Of a stretch of 45,417 nt of DNA, positions 32,123-39,681 are shown piece after piece (position 1 is the stretch's first letter; each line of letters starts with the position of its first letter). The notes beneath the pieces were generated by a model. It searched no databases. It was given only the letters and a program-made list of their open reading frames with translations, and was not told where the DNA came from. The stretch comes from Anaerolineales bacterium (GTDB lineage: Bacteria > Chloroflexota > Anaerolineae > Anaerolineales > UBA11579): assembly GCA_026129335.1 (NCBI GenBank), contig JAHCIH010000017.1:1-45417 (forward strand). Direction: 5' to 3'. Position numbers and translations under genes: made by a program.

Positions 32123-32214
32123 GATCTGGGCCCTCCTTTCGTCAAGTTCTGCTAGAGGTACCTGATCAGTTGGAACAGCTCACTGCAATGAGGATAGCTG
32201 CTAGCACCGCAGAA

Positions 32215-32243
32215 ATTCTAGCATGCGCCCAAATACGTGTCAA
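32215..32243 (-). promoter_or_regulatory. Consensus promoter of csp with long leader
   Basis: On the minus strand, TTGACA (32238-32243), exactly 17 nt, then TAGAAT (32215-32220). The predicted start leaves a leader of about 85 nt before the csp ATG. Confidence 0.82.
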
Positions 32244-32276
32244 CGAGCGGGTCTTTGAGGGTGGATAGGGCGGCTT

Positions 32277-32319
32277 CTAACAAATTTGTTAGCATGCCGC
32301 GTGGGGCGGCATGCTAACA
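32277..32319. promoter_or_regulatory. Overlapping palindromes between csp and receiver gene
   Basis: CTAACAAATTTGTTAG (32277-32292) is a perfect 16-bp palindrome. Its right half is shared with a 14-bp hairpin, TGTTAGCATGCCGC (32287-32300) and GCGGCATGCTAACA (32306-32319). The word TTAG/CTAA thus occurs three times. This could be an operator for a dimeric regulator or alternative RNA structures. Confidence 0.6.
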
Positions 32320-32348
32320 TCGCAAACCGAGAGCGTGGGTAAAACACG

Positions 32349-32735
32349 ATGGCCAAAGTCCTGATTGTGGAAGATATGCCCGACAGCGCCGAGATCGCTG
32401 CGCAGATCCTGCGCCGCTATGGGCATGAGGTGCTGCATGCGGCCAGCGCCGAGCAGGGCTTTGCCATGGCCGGGCAGCATGGGCCGGACTTGATCCTCTA
32501 CGACTACTGGCTGCCGGACATGGACGCGCGCACCTTTCTGCAGCGCCTGCGTGCCGAGCCGCAGTTTGCCCGCACCCGGGTGGTGGTGTGCACCGCCATG
32601 CCCCAGGGGGCCATGCAGCAAAGCCTGGGTGACTTGCGCTTCGATGCCTGCATCCCCAAACCTTACCGTTTGAGCACCTTTATGAGGATCATCGAAGAGC
32701 AGCTTGCAGATCCAGCGGCCCCGGGTAGTGCCTGA
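32349..32735 (+). CDS. Stand-alone receiver-domain protein (CheY-like)
   Basis: A 128-aa single receiver domain. It has the acidic residues Glu8/Asp9 (IVEDMPDSAE), phosphoacceptor Asp52 in LILYDYWLPDMDA, Thr in VVVCTAMP, and the conserved Lys in CIPKPYRLS. No output domain is present, so it acts through protein contacts or as a phosphate sink. No kinase gene is adjacent. A conspicuous double palindrome lies just upstream. The ECF sigma gene follows after about 100 bp. Confidence 0.9.
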   Translation: MAKVLIVEDMPDSAEIAAQILRRYGHEVLHAASAEQGFAMAGQHGPDLILYDYWLPDMDARTFLQRLRAEPQFARTRVVVCTAMPQGAMQQSLGDLRFDACIPKPYRLSTFMRIIEEQLADPAAPGSA

Positions 32736-32800
32736 GGCGGGTGCAAAAAAGCCCGCCGTTGGGGGTATAGTAGCTGGCAGCCGCGCCTGACTGAAGAAGG

Positions 32801-32806
32801 TATACT
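32801..32806 (+). promoter_or_regulatory. -10 box of ECF sigma operon
   Basis: TATACT lies 31 nt before the TTG start, with AAGGAAA in between as ribosome-binding site. No classic -35 is seen. Confidence 0.5.
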
Positions 32807-32837
32807 GCCCTGCCACTTAGGCGGTCAAAAGGAAACG

Positions 32838-33395
32838 TTGCCAGACAAACCGGAACCCCAAGAAGACCAGCTGGTACGAGCGGCTATCAACGGCGATGAG
32901 CAAGCATTCACCGCCTTGTATGATGAGTACATCGACAGCATCTACCGCTTCATCTTCCTGCGGGTGGAGGACCAGCAAACCGCCGAAGACATCGCCGCCA
33001 ACGTCTTCCTGCGCGCCTGGGAGAAGCTGGGCAGCTACCAGTTCCGCGGTGTGCCTTTCCGGGCCTGGTTGTTCCGCATCGCCCGCAACGCCGTGGTGGA
33101 CCATTACCGCACGCGCAAGGAAATCGCCCCGCTGGAAGTGGTCGTCAACACCCACGACGAGAGCGCCATCCCCGTTTCGCAGGAAGTCGGCCTGCGTATC
33201 GAAGTGCAGCAGGTGATGGTTTGTATGCAGGAACTGACCCGCGACCAGCGTAACGTCCTGACCCTCAAGCTCGTTCATGGATTAAGCACGAAAGAAATTG
33301 CCAAAAGCCTGGGCAAACGCCAGGGTGCTGTGCGGGCCTTGCAGATGCGCGGTTTGCAGGCTTTGGCTAAACTATTGGAGAAAAATGGCAACTAG
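32838..33395 (+). CDS. ECF-type RNA polymerase sigma factor
   Basis: 185 aa from a TTG start with AAAGGAAA upstream. Region sigma-2 covers about 22-90 (LYDEYIDSIYRFIFLRVEDQ and AEDIAANVFLRAWEKL), sigma-4 about 125-180 (LTRDQRNVLTLKLVHGLSTKEIAKSLGKRQGAV with its HTH). It redirects RNA polymerase to a small regulon. The following gene overlaps it by 11 bp and encodes a membrane protein of the kind found next to such sigma factors, so it is likely under anti-sigma control. Confidence 0.94.
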   Translation: MPDKPEPQEDQLVRAAINGDEQAFTALYDEYIDSIYRFIFLRVEDQQTAEDIAANVFLRAWEKLGSYQFRGVPFRAWLFRIARNAVVDHYRTRKEIAPLEVVVNTHDESAIPVSQEVGLRIEVQQVMVCMQELTRDQRNVLTLKLVHGLSTKEIAKSLGKRQGAVRALQMRGLQALAKLLEKNGN

Positions 33396-34296
33396 ATTGG
33401 ATGCCGCCCTGGAAGAGTGCCTGGACCGCCTGCGCACCGGGGAGGCTGACCTGGAGGAGTGCCTGCAACTCTACCCCGATTTGCAGGACGAATTGCGACC
33501 GCTGCTGATCACCGCCGGCCGCCTCCAGGAAGTGGCCGAGCTGAAACCACGGCCCGAATTTCGCAGCCAGACGCGGGCGATGCTCAGCGGCTATCTGCGC
33601 GCCAAGCCGCGCCAGCGGCCGATGTTCAGCATCGGTTTCCTGCGCCTGGCCACGGGCGTCGCCGTCCTTTTTGTGGCGCTGACCACCACCAGCGCTGCGT
33701 TGGCACAAAGCGCGATGCCGGGCGACACGCTCTACCCGGTCAAGCTGGTCAGCGAGCGCGTGTGGCGCAGCCTGCAAAACGACCAGGTGAGCGCAGACGC
33801 GTTCCTGGCCAACCGCCGCGTAGAAGAACTGCAGGCCGTGCAGGGCCAGGCCGACCTGGAACAGATCGGCGCGGCGGAATATGCCGAGACTCTGGAGCAG
33901 CTGATCAACGCCGCTGAAGACGACCCGCAGCTGGCCGCCTGGCTGAACCAATTGCTGCTGGTCCAAAAAGCCAGCCTGCAGGACCTGCTCAGCAATTCCC
34001 AGGCCGATTTGTCGGACCTGGAGAAATTGTTCAACGTCATCCTCAGCCCGTTGAACGGTGCTGCGCCTGAACCCGCGCCGCCGGAAAGCCATACGCCCAA
34101 TACGGGTTCCGGCATCCCCGCGGTGGCCACCGCTACCGCAATCCCCCACCAGGGGGATTCGCTGATTCCTGCGCTGCCGCTCCTGGGCGACTCTGCTGAG
34201 GGCCTTGGGCTGATCACTGTCATCGAAGACACCCTTCAGGAAACCCTCGAAAACACTTTCGGAATTCTCAAAGGCCTGCTCGGCACTGGGGACTAA
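33385..34296 (+). CDS. Membrane protein with DUF5667-like region, putative anti-sigma factor
   Basis: 303 aa from the ATG at 33385; it starts inside the sigma gene. A cytoplasmic helical N-terminus (about 1-75, CLDRLRTGEADLEECLQLYP) could bind the sigma factor. One TM helix lies near 83-107, followed by AMPGDTLYPVKLVSERVWRSL and a helical segment (VEELQAVQGQADLEQIGAAEY) typical of DUF5667-like extracytoplasmic domains. The C-terminal third is Pro-rich and then ends with a hydrophobic, amphipathic tail (ENTFGILKGLLGTGD). No zinc-binding HxxxCxxC motif is seen. Confidence 0.82.
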   Translation: MATRLDAALEECLDRLRTGEADLEECLQLYPDLQDELRPLLITAGRLQEVAELKPRPEFRSQTRAMLSGYLRAKPRQRPMFSIGFLRLATGVAVLFVALTTTSAALAQSAMPGDTLYPVKLVSERVWRSLQNDQVSADAFLANRRVEELQAVQGQADLEQIGAAEYAETLEQLINAAEDDPQLAAWLNQLLLVQKASLQDLLSNSQADLSDLEKLFNVILSPLNGAAPEPAPPESHTPNTGSGIPAVATATAIPHQGDSLIPALPLLGDSAEGLGLITVIEDTLQETLENTFGILKGLLGTGD

Positions 34297-34298
34297 CC

Positions 34299-34868
34299 AT
34301 GCACACGCCCGGCTCCGGGGGGCGCCTGGAGCTCCACTTCGGCTACCTGATGCCGGTTTTCCTGGTCATTGGCGGGCTGCTCAACCTGGTAATCACCAAC
34401 CCGCCCAGCCTGCGCCTGGGGCGCGTAAGCGGCGTATCGATGCGCTCTGATTTCACTGCGGACTACGGCCGGGCTGTGTCCAGCTTCGCCGCACTGGAAC
34501 CGGCCATTATTGAAGACGCCCGGAAAGACGCCCGGCTGCTGGATGCCCCCCCGCTAGTCATTTCACTGACCCTCGATGAGTCGCTGCTCTTGCACACGGT
34601 CACCCCGCCGCAACTTGAAGTGGGCGCCGAGGCCGGCGACCTGTTGGGCGTGGACCTGGGCCTCGGCGCGGATGGCGTTCAGCTGGGTGTGGACACCGGC
34701 CTGGGGGTTGGCGCAGATGTCGGCGTCAGTCCCGGGGATGGCCTCAACGTGGGCGTGGATTTGCCCGGCGATGACCTGGACATCGATATTGGCGTTGGCG
34801 GCGGGGAGCCTCAGCAGCAATGCACGCTGGGCCTGCTGGGCCTGTTGTGCGTCAACATCGGGCCATAA
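34299..34868 (+). CDS. Membrane-anchored protein with Gly/Val/Asp pseudo-repeats
   Basis: A 189-aa protein starting 2 nt after the putative anti-sigma gene. A signal or TM helix (about 14-33) is followed by a mixed region and then a low-complexity segment of alternating small and acidic residues (about 108-170: GVDLGLGADGVQLGVDTGLG and similar), ending in a Cys-containing tail (QQCTLGLLGLLCVNIGP). The alternating G-V-D pattern suggests an extended beta or calcium-binding structure. It is a probable target of the sigma factor or part of its sensing complex. Unknown family. Confidence 0.75.
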   Translation: MHTPGSGGRLELHFGYLMPVFLVIGGLLNLVITNPPSLRLGRVSGVSMRSDFTADYGRAVSSFAALEPAIIEDARKDARLLDAPPLVISLTLDESLLLHTVTPPQLEVGAEAGDLLGVDLGLGADGVQLGVDTGLGVGADVGVSPGDGLNVGVDLPGDDLDIDIGVGGGEPQQQCTLGLLGLLCVNIGP

Positions 34869-34895
34869 AAACGGCTGCCAGCGGCAGCCGTTTTT
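34867..34895. terminator. Bidirectional intrinsic terminator
   Basis: AAAAACGGCTGCC (34867-34879) pairs with GGCAGCCGTTTTT (34883-34895), loop AGC. Confidence 0.93.
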
Positions 34896-36581
34896 TTATT
34901 TTTGCACGCGGGCTTTGTCCACGCCGCTGATCAGCTCGACAAAGGCAGCCACCACCGCCGGGTCGAAGTGCCGGCCGCTCTCCGCCTGGATGTGCGCCAG
35001 GGTCTCGTCCCGGCCGCGGGCTGCGCGATAGGGCCGGTCGGAGGTCAGCGCGTCCCATACGTCCACCACCGCGAAGATGCGTGCGGCCAGCGGGATTTCG
35101 CTGCCCTTCAGGCCGCGCGGGTAACCGCTCCCATCCCAGCGCTCGTGATGGGCATAGGGGATATCCAGCGCCGGGCGCAAGAAATCGATCTCCTCAATGA
35201 AGCTTTTGGCGATCTCGGGGTGCTTTTGCATCTCGGCCCGCTCGGCGGCGCTCAGCGCCCCGGGTTTGCGCAGGATTTCGTCGTGGATGCCGATCTTGCC
35301 GATGTCGTGGAGCAGCGCGCCGCGGTAGAGGTGCACCAGCGCCGCACCGCGCACGCCCATGCTCTTGGCCAACTCCACGGAGAGCTCGGCCACCCGGCGG
35401 CTGTGGCCTTCCGTCTCGTGGTCGCGCAGGTCGGTGGCCTTGGCCCAGCCTTCGATGGTCTCGTTGTAGGCGTCGAGCAGTTCTTTGCGCGAGCCGTGCA
35501 GGCTCTTGACCATTTGGTTGAACGAGCCTGCCAGCACGCCGATTTCGTTCTGCGTATCTTCAGGCACACTGACGCGTAAATCCCCGGCCGCCACTCGCTC
35601 AGCGGCATCTTTCAGCGCCCGCACGGGCCGGCTGATGTAGCCCGCCACCAGCACGCCGACGAGCACCACCAGCAGCACAGAGGCGACCATCAGCATCAGC
35701 GTGTTTTGGCGGGTGAACTGGGCGGCCTGCACCAGGAAGCGCGGCGCCAGCGCCGACCCGAAGAAACCCAGCGGCTCTTCGCCGCGGATCTCCCAGGTGG
35801 TGACCAACTCGCTGTGGCCGCTGCCCAGGTTGCGGGTTACCCCGTCTGCCGGGTTGGCGCGCAGATCGGCCACCTGGGCCACGCCCAGCGGGGCGGGCTG
35901 CTCCAGCGAGCTGCCCAGCACCGCCCCACTGGCCGCGTAGAAGCTGACCTGGGTCAGCGTCTCCGTGTATACCTTGTTGGCCAACCCCTCCAGCGGAATC
36001 CCGGCCAACGCCGCCCCGGCCACCTGGCCGGCGGCATCGTATATCGGCCCGCTGACGAAGAGGTACCACCCCGCCGGGCCGGGCGCCAGGCCGGCGAATT
36101 TATCGCCGGCTTCATCTCGGCTGCCGGCCAGCGCGGCGCGCACAAAGCCCAGGCTGGCGTAGGGCATTGCCGGCTCCAGCGGCTGGTAGCTCAGCGACTG
36201 GATATCCAATTGCTGCGAAAGCAGCGGCTGGCCATCTCTGTCCAGCACGACCACAGCCTGCAAGCGGGTGTTGTAGGCGCCGGGCTCCACCAGGGCGTGG
36301 AGGCGCTCCACATCGCCGGCGAGCACGGCCTGCGCCACGCCCTGCGTGTTGGCCGCCAGGCGCTGCGCAGCGAGCAAGTCTTCTTCGGCGCGCACCATGC
36401 TCTGTTTGGCCAGGATGGTGCTCTCGATCAATTGGTTGAGGAAGCGCTCTTCCAGGGAGTTGAAGATCAGGCGCGTGATGAGGTAAGTCCCCCCGGCGGC
36501 GATCAGGAGTGCTAGGAAGATATAGGGGACTGTGATTTGCGTAAACAGCGGAATATGCGCCCCGCGCAGCCGCTCAATCAT
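34896..36581 (-). CDS. Membrane sensor with HAMP and HD-GYP domains
   Basis: A 561-aa protein with TM1 at about 15-38, an extracytoplasmic Cache-like sensor (about 40-300), TM2 (about 300-325), a HAMP domain (about 325-378, ISRPVRALKDAAERVAAGDL) and HD-GYP (about 380-555). The HD-GYP motifs are complete: GHSRRVAELS, LLHDIGKIGI, YAHHERWDGSGYPRGLKGSEIP and VVDVWDALTSDRPYR. It should degrade c-di-GMP in response to an external ligand. TAGAAT on the minus strand (36594-36599) is 12 nt before the ATG. Confidence 0.93.
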   Translation of the reverse strand: MIERLRGAHIPLFTQITVPYIFLALLIAAGGTYLITRLIFNSLEERFLNQLIESTILAKQSMVRAEEDLLAAQRLAANTQGVAQAVLAGDVERLHALVEPGAYNTRLQAVVVLDRDGQPLLSQQLDIQSLSYQPLEPAMPYASLGFVRAALAGSRDEAGDKFAGLAPGPAGWYLFVSGPIYDAAGQVAGAALAGIPLEGLANKVYTETLTQVSFYAASGAVLGSSLEQPAPLGVAQVADLRANPADGVTRNLGSGHSELVTTWEIRGEEPLGFFGSALAPRFLVQAAQFTRQNTLMLMVASVLLVVLVGVLVAGYISRPVRALKDAAERVAAGDLRVSVPEDTQNEIGVLAGSFNQMVKSLHGSRKELLDAYNETIEGWAKATDLRDHETEGHSRRVAELSVELAKSMGVRGAALVHLYRGALLHDIGKIGIHDEILRKPGALSAAERAEMQKHPEIAKSFIEEIDFLRPALDIPYAHHERWDGSGYPRGLKGSEIPLAARIFAVVDVWDALTSDRPYRAARGRDETLAHIQAESGRHFDPAVVAAFVELISGVDKARVQK

Positions 36582-36664
36582 CAGCTTCCCTTGATTCTAT
36601 CTCAATCCGGCTGTTAAGTGCAATTGAACAGCGTGTAGGCATTTGTTTACATAGGGCGCGCGGC

Positions 36665-36692
36665 TTGACAGCCTACCAGCCGTATGTAAAAT
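36665..36692 (+). promoter_or_regulatory. Sigma-70-type promoter of second csp gene
   Basis: TTGACA (36665-36670), a 16-nt spacer and TAAAAT (36687-36692). The leader of about 55 nt contains an ACCCGGG/CCCGGGT hairpin near 36707-36728, then GAGAGGAGA before the ATG. Confidence 0.78.
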
Positions 36693-36753
36693 TCGCATAG
36701 GCTGTGACCCGGGAAGAGAGGCCCGGGTGATTCGAGAGGAGACTGGCTGAACA

Positions 36754-36966
36754 ATGGCAGAACGCGAATTTGGTACCGTGAAGTGGTTTAACAGTGCCAA
36801 AGGGTACGGCTTCCTGGAACGCGATTCAGGCGAAGATATCTTTGTGCATTTCTCCGCCATCAAGATGGAAGGCTTCCGCACCCTCAAGGAGGGCCAAAGA
36901 GTGGAGTTCGTTGTCGAAGACAGCGACAAAGGCCCCCAGGCCCAAGACGTCAACCTGGTGGACTAA
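36754..36966 (+). CDS. csp: Cold-shock protein
   Basis: A 70-aa CSD protein ([17 protein letters not shown]) similar to the one at 31904; both end in KGPQAQDV plus a few residues. It has its own consensus promoter, a structured leader and a terminator that begins at the stop codon, so it is a stand-alone transcription unit. Confidence 0.96.
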   Translation: MAEREFGTVKWFNSAKGYGFLERDSGEDIFVHFSAIKMEGFRTLKEGQRVEFVVEDSDKGPQAQDVNLVD

Positions 36967-37005
36967 AAAGCAAAACCGGCCGCAACTGCGGCCGGTTTTG
37001 CTTTT
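36966..37005. terminator. Bidirectional intrinsic terminator
   Basis: A 19-bp stem (36966-36984 with 36987-37005) has an AAAACCGGCCGCA core and A/T flanks. It starts on the last base of the csp stop codon. Confidence 0.93.
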
Positions 37006-37019
37006 GGTTGGATTGCCGG

Positions 37020-38228
37020 CTAAGGCTCCGTGGAAAAGACCGCGAAATCATCGAAAAAGACGCTGGTGGTGTCTTCATACGTGCCGGCGATCATGCCCAC
37101 CTGGCCGCTGGTCAGGTCGCCATCCTGCGTTTCGTAGACCAGTTCGCCGTTCACATACAGCGCCAGGCGCGGCCCATCGCACACCGCTTCGATCTGGTTG
37201 ACCTCGGTGCCCAGGCGGATCTGCCCGCTGGGCAGCAGCTGGTCCTGGCCGATGCCACGCAGCTCCCCTTCGTTGACTCGCTTGGCGATGACGTAGTAGC
37301 CGTCGCTGCTGATCAGGAAGGCGTAGAAGCTGGCGGCCACGTTGGTGCCTTGGATGCGGCAGAGCACGCCGTAGAAATTGTTGTCCGTGCCGGTTTGTTT
37401 GTGGGCGCTGACCTGGATGCGCGTGTCGCTGAACAGGCGGCCGGGCATCGCCCACACGCCGGTGGCCCCGCCGGGCACCGACTGGGTCACCCGCAGCACG
37501 TAGCCCTCGCCGGCATACAACCCGGGCGATGCCGGGTCACCGTTGGTGTACCAACCGCTGGTCGGGTCGGAAAAATCATCGAAGAAGAGTAGGCCGTCGC
37601 GGGCTTGCTCGACCAGCTGCTCCTGCAGCCCGGCGATCTGCGCTTCCACCGCCTCGCGGTCCGGGGCGTTGGGCACGAAGGTCAGATAAATCTGCAGGTC
37701 CAGGGCCGCGGCGGCCAGGTTGCCGAGGGCGATATGCGCCTCGGCCCGGCTGCGGTAGGGCGGGCCGAAGTGGGGGGTCAGCTCAATCGCCTGGGCGAAA
37801 TCGTCCAGAGCCTGCATCAGGTTGCCCTGCTGGGAGTGCAGCTGCCCGCGGCTGTGGAAAGCCGAGGCGTAATTCACATCCAGGCGGATGGCCTGGTCGT
37901 AGTCGCTCAAAGCCGTCTCGTACTCGCCCAGTTGGCGATGGGCGTTGCCGCGCAGCCACCAGGCCTGGGGGTTCTCCACATCCTGGGCCAGGGCCTGGTC
38001 CAGCAGGATCACCGCCTCGGTCCACAAGCCCTGGTTGGCGGCATCCTGGGCGACTTCGAGCAGCCGGGCGGCCGGCACGGTGGGCGTGGCGGAGGGGGTG
38101 GGCGCCGGGATGGGCGTGGAACTGGGCTGCGGGTCCAGGCTGATCAGCGGCGGGGTTTCGCCGGCCAATGCGGCGCAGCCGCTGAGCGCCAGGCCAAGGA
38201 GTGAGAGCAAGATGCGTTTGGCGAGCAT
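37020..38228 (-). CDS. TPR lipoprotein with C-terminal concanavalin-like domain
   Basis: 402 aa from the ATG at 38228; TACAGT on the minus strand (38238-38243) ends 9 nt before it. Lipobox LSGC (Cys18). After a Pro/Thr linker come three or four TPR units (AWWLRGNAHRQLGEYETALS, AFHSRGQLHSQQGNLMQALD, PPYRSRAEAHIALGNLAAAA). A C-terminal beta domain (about 210-400, LFFDDFSDPTSGWYTNGD to YEDTTSVFFDDFAVFS) follows, matching the LamG/DUF1080-like jelly-roll found on surface proteins. It probably combines a protein-binding and a glycan-binding part. Unknown role. Confidence 0.87.
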   Translation of the reverse strand: MLAKRILLSLLGLALSGCAALAGETPPLISLDPQPSSTPIPAPTPSATPTVPAARLLEVAQDAANQGLWTEAVILLDQALAQDVENPQAWWLRGNAHRQLGEYETALSDYDQAIRLDVNYASAFHSRGQLHSQQGNLMQALDDFAQAIELTPHFGPPYRSRAEAHIALGNLAAAALDLQIYLTFVPNAPDREAVEAQIAGLQEQLVEQARDGLLFFDDFSDPTSGWYTNGDPASPGLYAGEGYVLRVTQSVPGGATGVWAMPGRLFSDTRIQVSAHKQTGTDNNFYGVLCRIQGTNVAASFYAFLISSDGYYVIAKRVNEGELRGIGQDQLLPSGQIRLGTEVNQIEAVCDGPRLALYVNGELVYETQDGDLTSGQVGMIAGTYEDTTSVFFDDFAVFSTEP

Positions 38229-38285
38229 GCTGGGCCAACTGTACAGCAAAACCGGCGCCTTCGCAAACCGGGCCATCCTGCAACA

Positions 38286-38312
38286 AAAAGAGGCGCTGTA
38301 AGCGCCTCTTTT
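38286..38312. terminator. Intrinsic terminator
   Basis: AAAAGAGGCGCT (38286-38297) pairs with AGCGCCTCTTTT (38301-38312), loop GTA. It ends the NBR1-type lipoprotein gene on the minus strand. Confidence 0.92.
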
Positions 38313-38331
38313 GAGTGGAATGGTTTGCTTC

Positions 38332-39060
38332 TTAGCCTCGGACGACGATCTCGATCCAGATCGGCAGGTCGAAATCCGGGCCTACACCGAAGACGTCGCC
38401 GCCCTTGGTGCGCAGCATCCAGTCGCCGCGGTAGGTGCCCGGCTGGGCCGGCGCGACCATGTTGATGCTGAAGTTGGCGTAGTTGCCCGCCAGCACGGTG
38501 AAGGTGACCGTCAGCGGGCTTTGGCCGTTCATGCGGTTGCCGGCGATGAAGACCAGCTCATATTCGCCCGCCGCCCAGTTGCAGGTGCCTACGTTCTGCA
38601 GGCGCCAGGTCTTTTGCATGGCCTGGCCGGGGTCCACCCGGGTGCCGTCGGGGAAGGTCTCGTCGTACACGTAGCGGGCGCCGAAGCAGGCGCCGGCGGT
38701 GGGGTTGGCCGTGGCCGAGGCTTCCGGTGTCGCCGTGGGCGCGTCGGCCTCAGGCGTGGCCGTGGCCACCGCCTCGGTCAGCGCCAGGGCCAGCGCGGTG
38801 AGCTGGGCGGCCTCCACCGTGGCGGTGGGTTCGGGGGTTTCCGTCGGCACCGGGGTGTCGACGGGCGGCTCCGCCGTAGGGGCGCTGAGCAGCGCCTCCA
38901 GGGTCATCTGGATTTCGGCGTCTGCCGTGGCCGCCGCGGCATCCGTGGCCAGGGCGGCGATCTGCTCGTCGCTGCTGGCTGCGCTGCGCACGCAGGCGCT
39001 CAGCGCCACGGCAAAGATGAGCAGGATGGGGAAAATGACTTTGCGCGAGAAAGTGTGCAT
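38332..39060 (-). CDS. Lipoprotein with NBR1-type Ig-like domain
   Basis: 242 aa from the ATG at 39060. TATAGT on the minus strand (39068-39073) ends 7 nt before it, so the mRNA is probably leaderless. Lipobox ALSAC (Cys23), an Ala-rich helical part, a long Pro/Thr/Ala/Glu stalk, then a C-terminal FW/NBR1-like Ig domain (about 130-240) with YDETFPDGTRVDPGQAMQKT, WRLQNVGTCNWAAGEYELVF and YRGDWMLRTKGGDVFG. Such domains are frequent on Chloroflexota surface proteins. Partner unknown. Confidence 0.88.
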   Translation of the reverse strand: MHTFSRKVIFPILLIFAVALSACVRSAASSDEQIAALATDAAAATADAEIQMTLEALLSAPTAEPPVDTPVPTETPEPTATVEAAQLTALALALTEAVATATPEADAPTATPEASATANPTAGACFGARYVYDETFPDGTRVDPGQAMQKTWRLQNVGTCNWAAGEYELVFIAGNRMNGQSPLTVTFTVLAGNYANFSINMVAPAQPGTYRGDWMLRTKGGDVFGVGPDFDLPIWIEIVVRG

Positions 39061-39133
39061 GCTGAGGACTATACAAGATGCGTGCCAGCCGCGCCACAAA
39101 ATGGGCAACGATCTTGAGCCGGCCCTGGATGGC

Positions 39134-39172
39134 AAAGCAAAGAGGCCGGATGCATCCGGCCTCTTTGCTTTT
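39134..39172. terminator. Bidirectional palindromic terminator
   Basis: A perfect palindrome of 38 bases (arms 39134-39152 and 39153-39171) centred on TGCA with core AGAGGCCGGATG. It terminates the GlsB-like gene on the minus strand. Confidence 0.9.
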
Positions 39173-39186
39173 GGGCTGAGCCGGTT

Positions 39187-39468
39187 TTAGACGCGTATGC
39201 GGCTGCGGGAGATGAAGGCGATCACTGCGACGAACAGCGCAGAACCAACGATGGACCACAAGACCGGGAAAGTGTTCCCATCCACGATGATCGGGAAAGG
39301 TTCCGGCAGGCCGAATTGGCGGGCCAGCCAGGCGCCGATCAGCGCGCCGATGAAACCGACCGCCACAGAGGTGAGACACCCACCGGTGGAATACCCGGCA
39401 ATCGCCTGGCCGATGGAACCGGCAACGCCGGCGATCAGCAACAATGCGAGGAATTCGAAGAGGGTCAT
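39187..39468 (-). CDS. GlsB/YeaQ/YmgE-family membrane protein
   Basis: A 93-aa protein with three hydrophobic helices. The Gly-rich pattern IAGVAGSIGQAIAGYSTGG and VGFIGALIGAWLARQFGLP match the transglycosylase-associated protein family; an insertion PIIVDGNTFPVLWSIVGSAL precedes the last helix. These small stress-related membrane proteins have no proven enzymatic activity. AAGGAG lies 7 nt before the ATG. Confidence 0.88.
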   Translation of the reverse strand: MTLFEFLALLLIAGVAGSIGQAIAGYSTGGCLTSVAVGFIGALIGAWLARQFGLPEPFPIIVDGNTFPVLWSIVGSALFVAVIAFISRSRIRV

Positions 39469-39628
39469 AAAGAAGCTCCTTTCGATGGACTTCAGGGTTC
39501 AACTACCCGGCTACCCTGCTAAACGTAGCTTCCCCGGGCACGTTATGGCAAGTTGGCACTTCGGCCTTGTCTCTGCCTTCTTCTAAGCTGTGCTTAACCT
39601 CCCATGCTGTTTCGCCAGCTTCCATTCG

Positions 39629-39670
39629 CAAACAAAAAAGGCGAGCCTTACGGCTCGCCTTTTGTTTGCG
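39629..39670. terminator. Bidirectional intrinsic terminator
   Basis: AAAAGGCGAGCC (39636-39647) pairs with GGCTCGCCTTTT (39652-39663); outer CGCAAAC/GTTTGCG extends the dyad. It ends the SH3b lipoprotein array. Confidence 0.92.
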
Positions 39671-39681
39671 GAGGGGGCTTG

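Noticed and set aside
34563..34820. Antisense 85-aa frame opposite the Gly/Val/Asp repeat protein
   Set aside because: It is a mirror of the low-complexity coding repeats and lacks a start signal.
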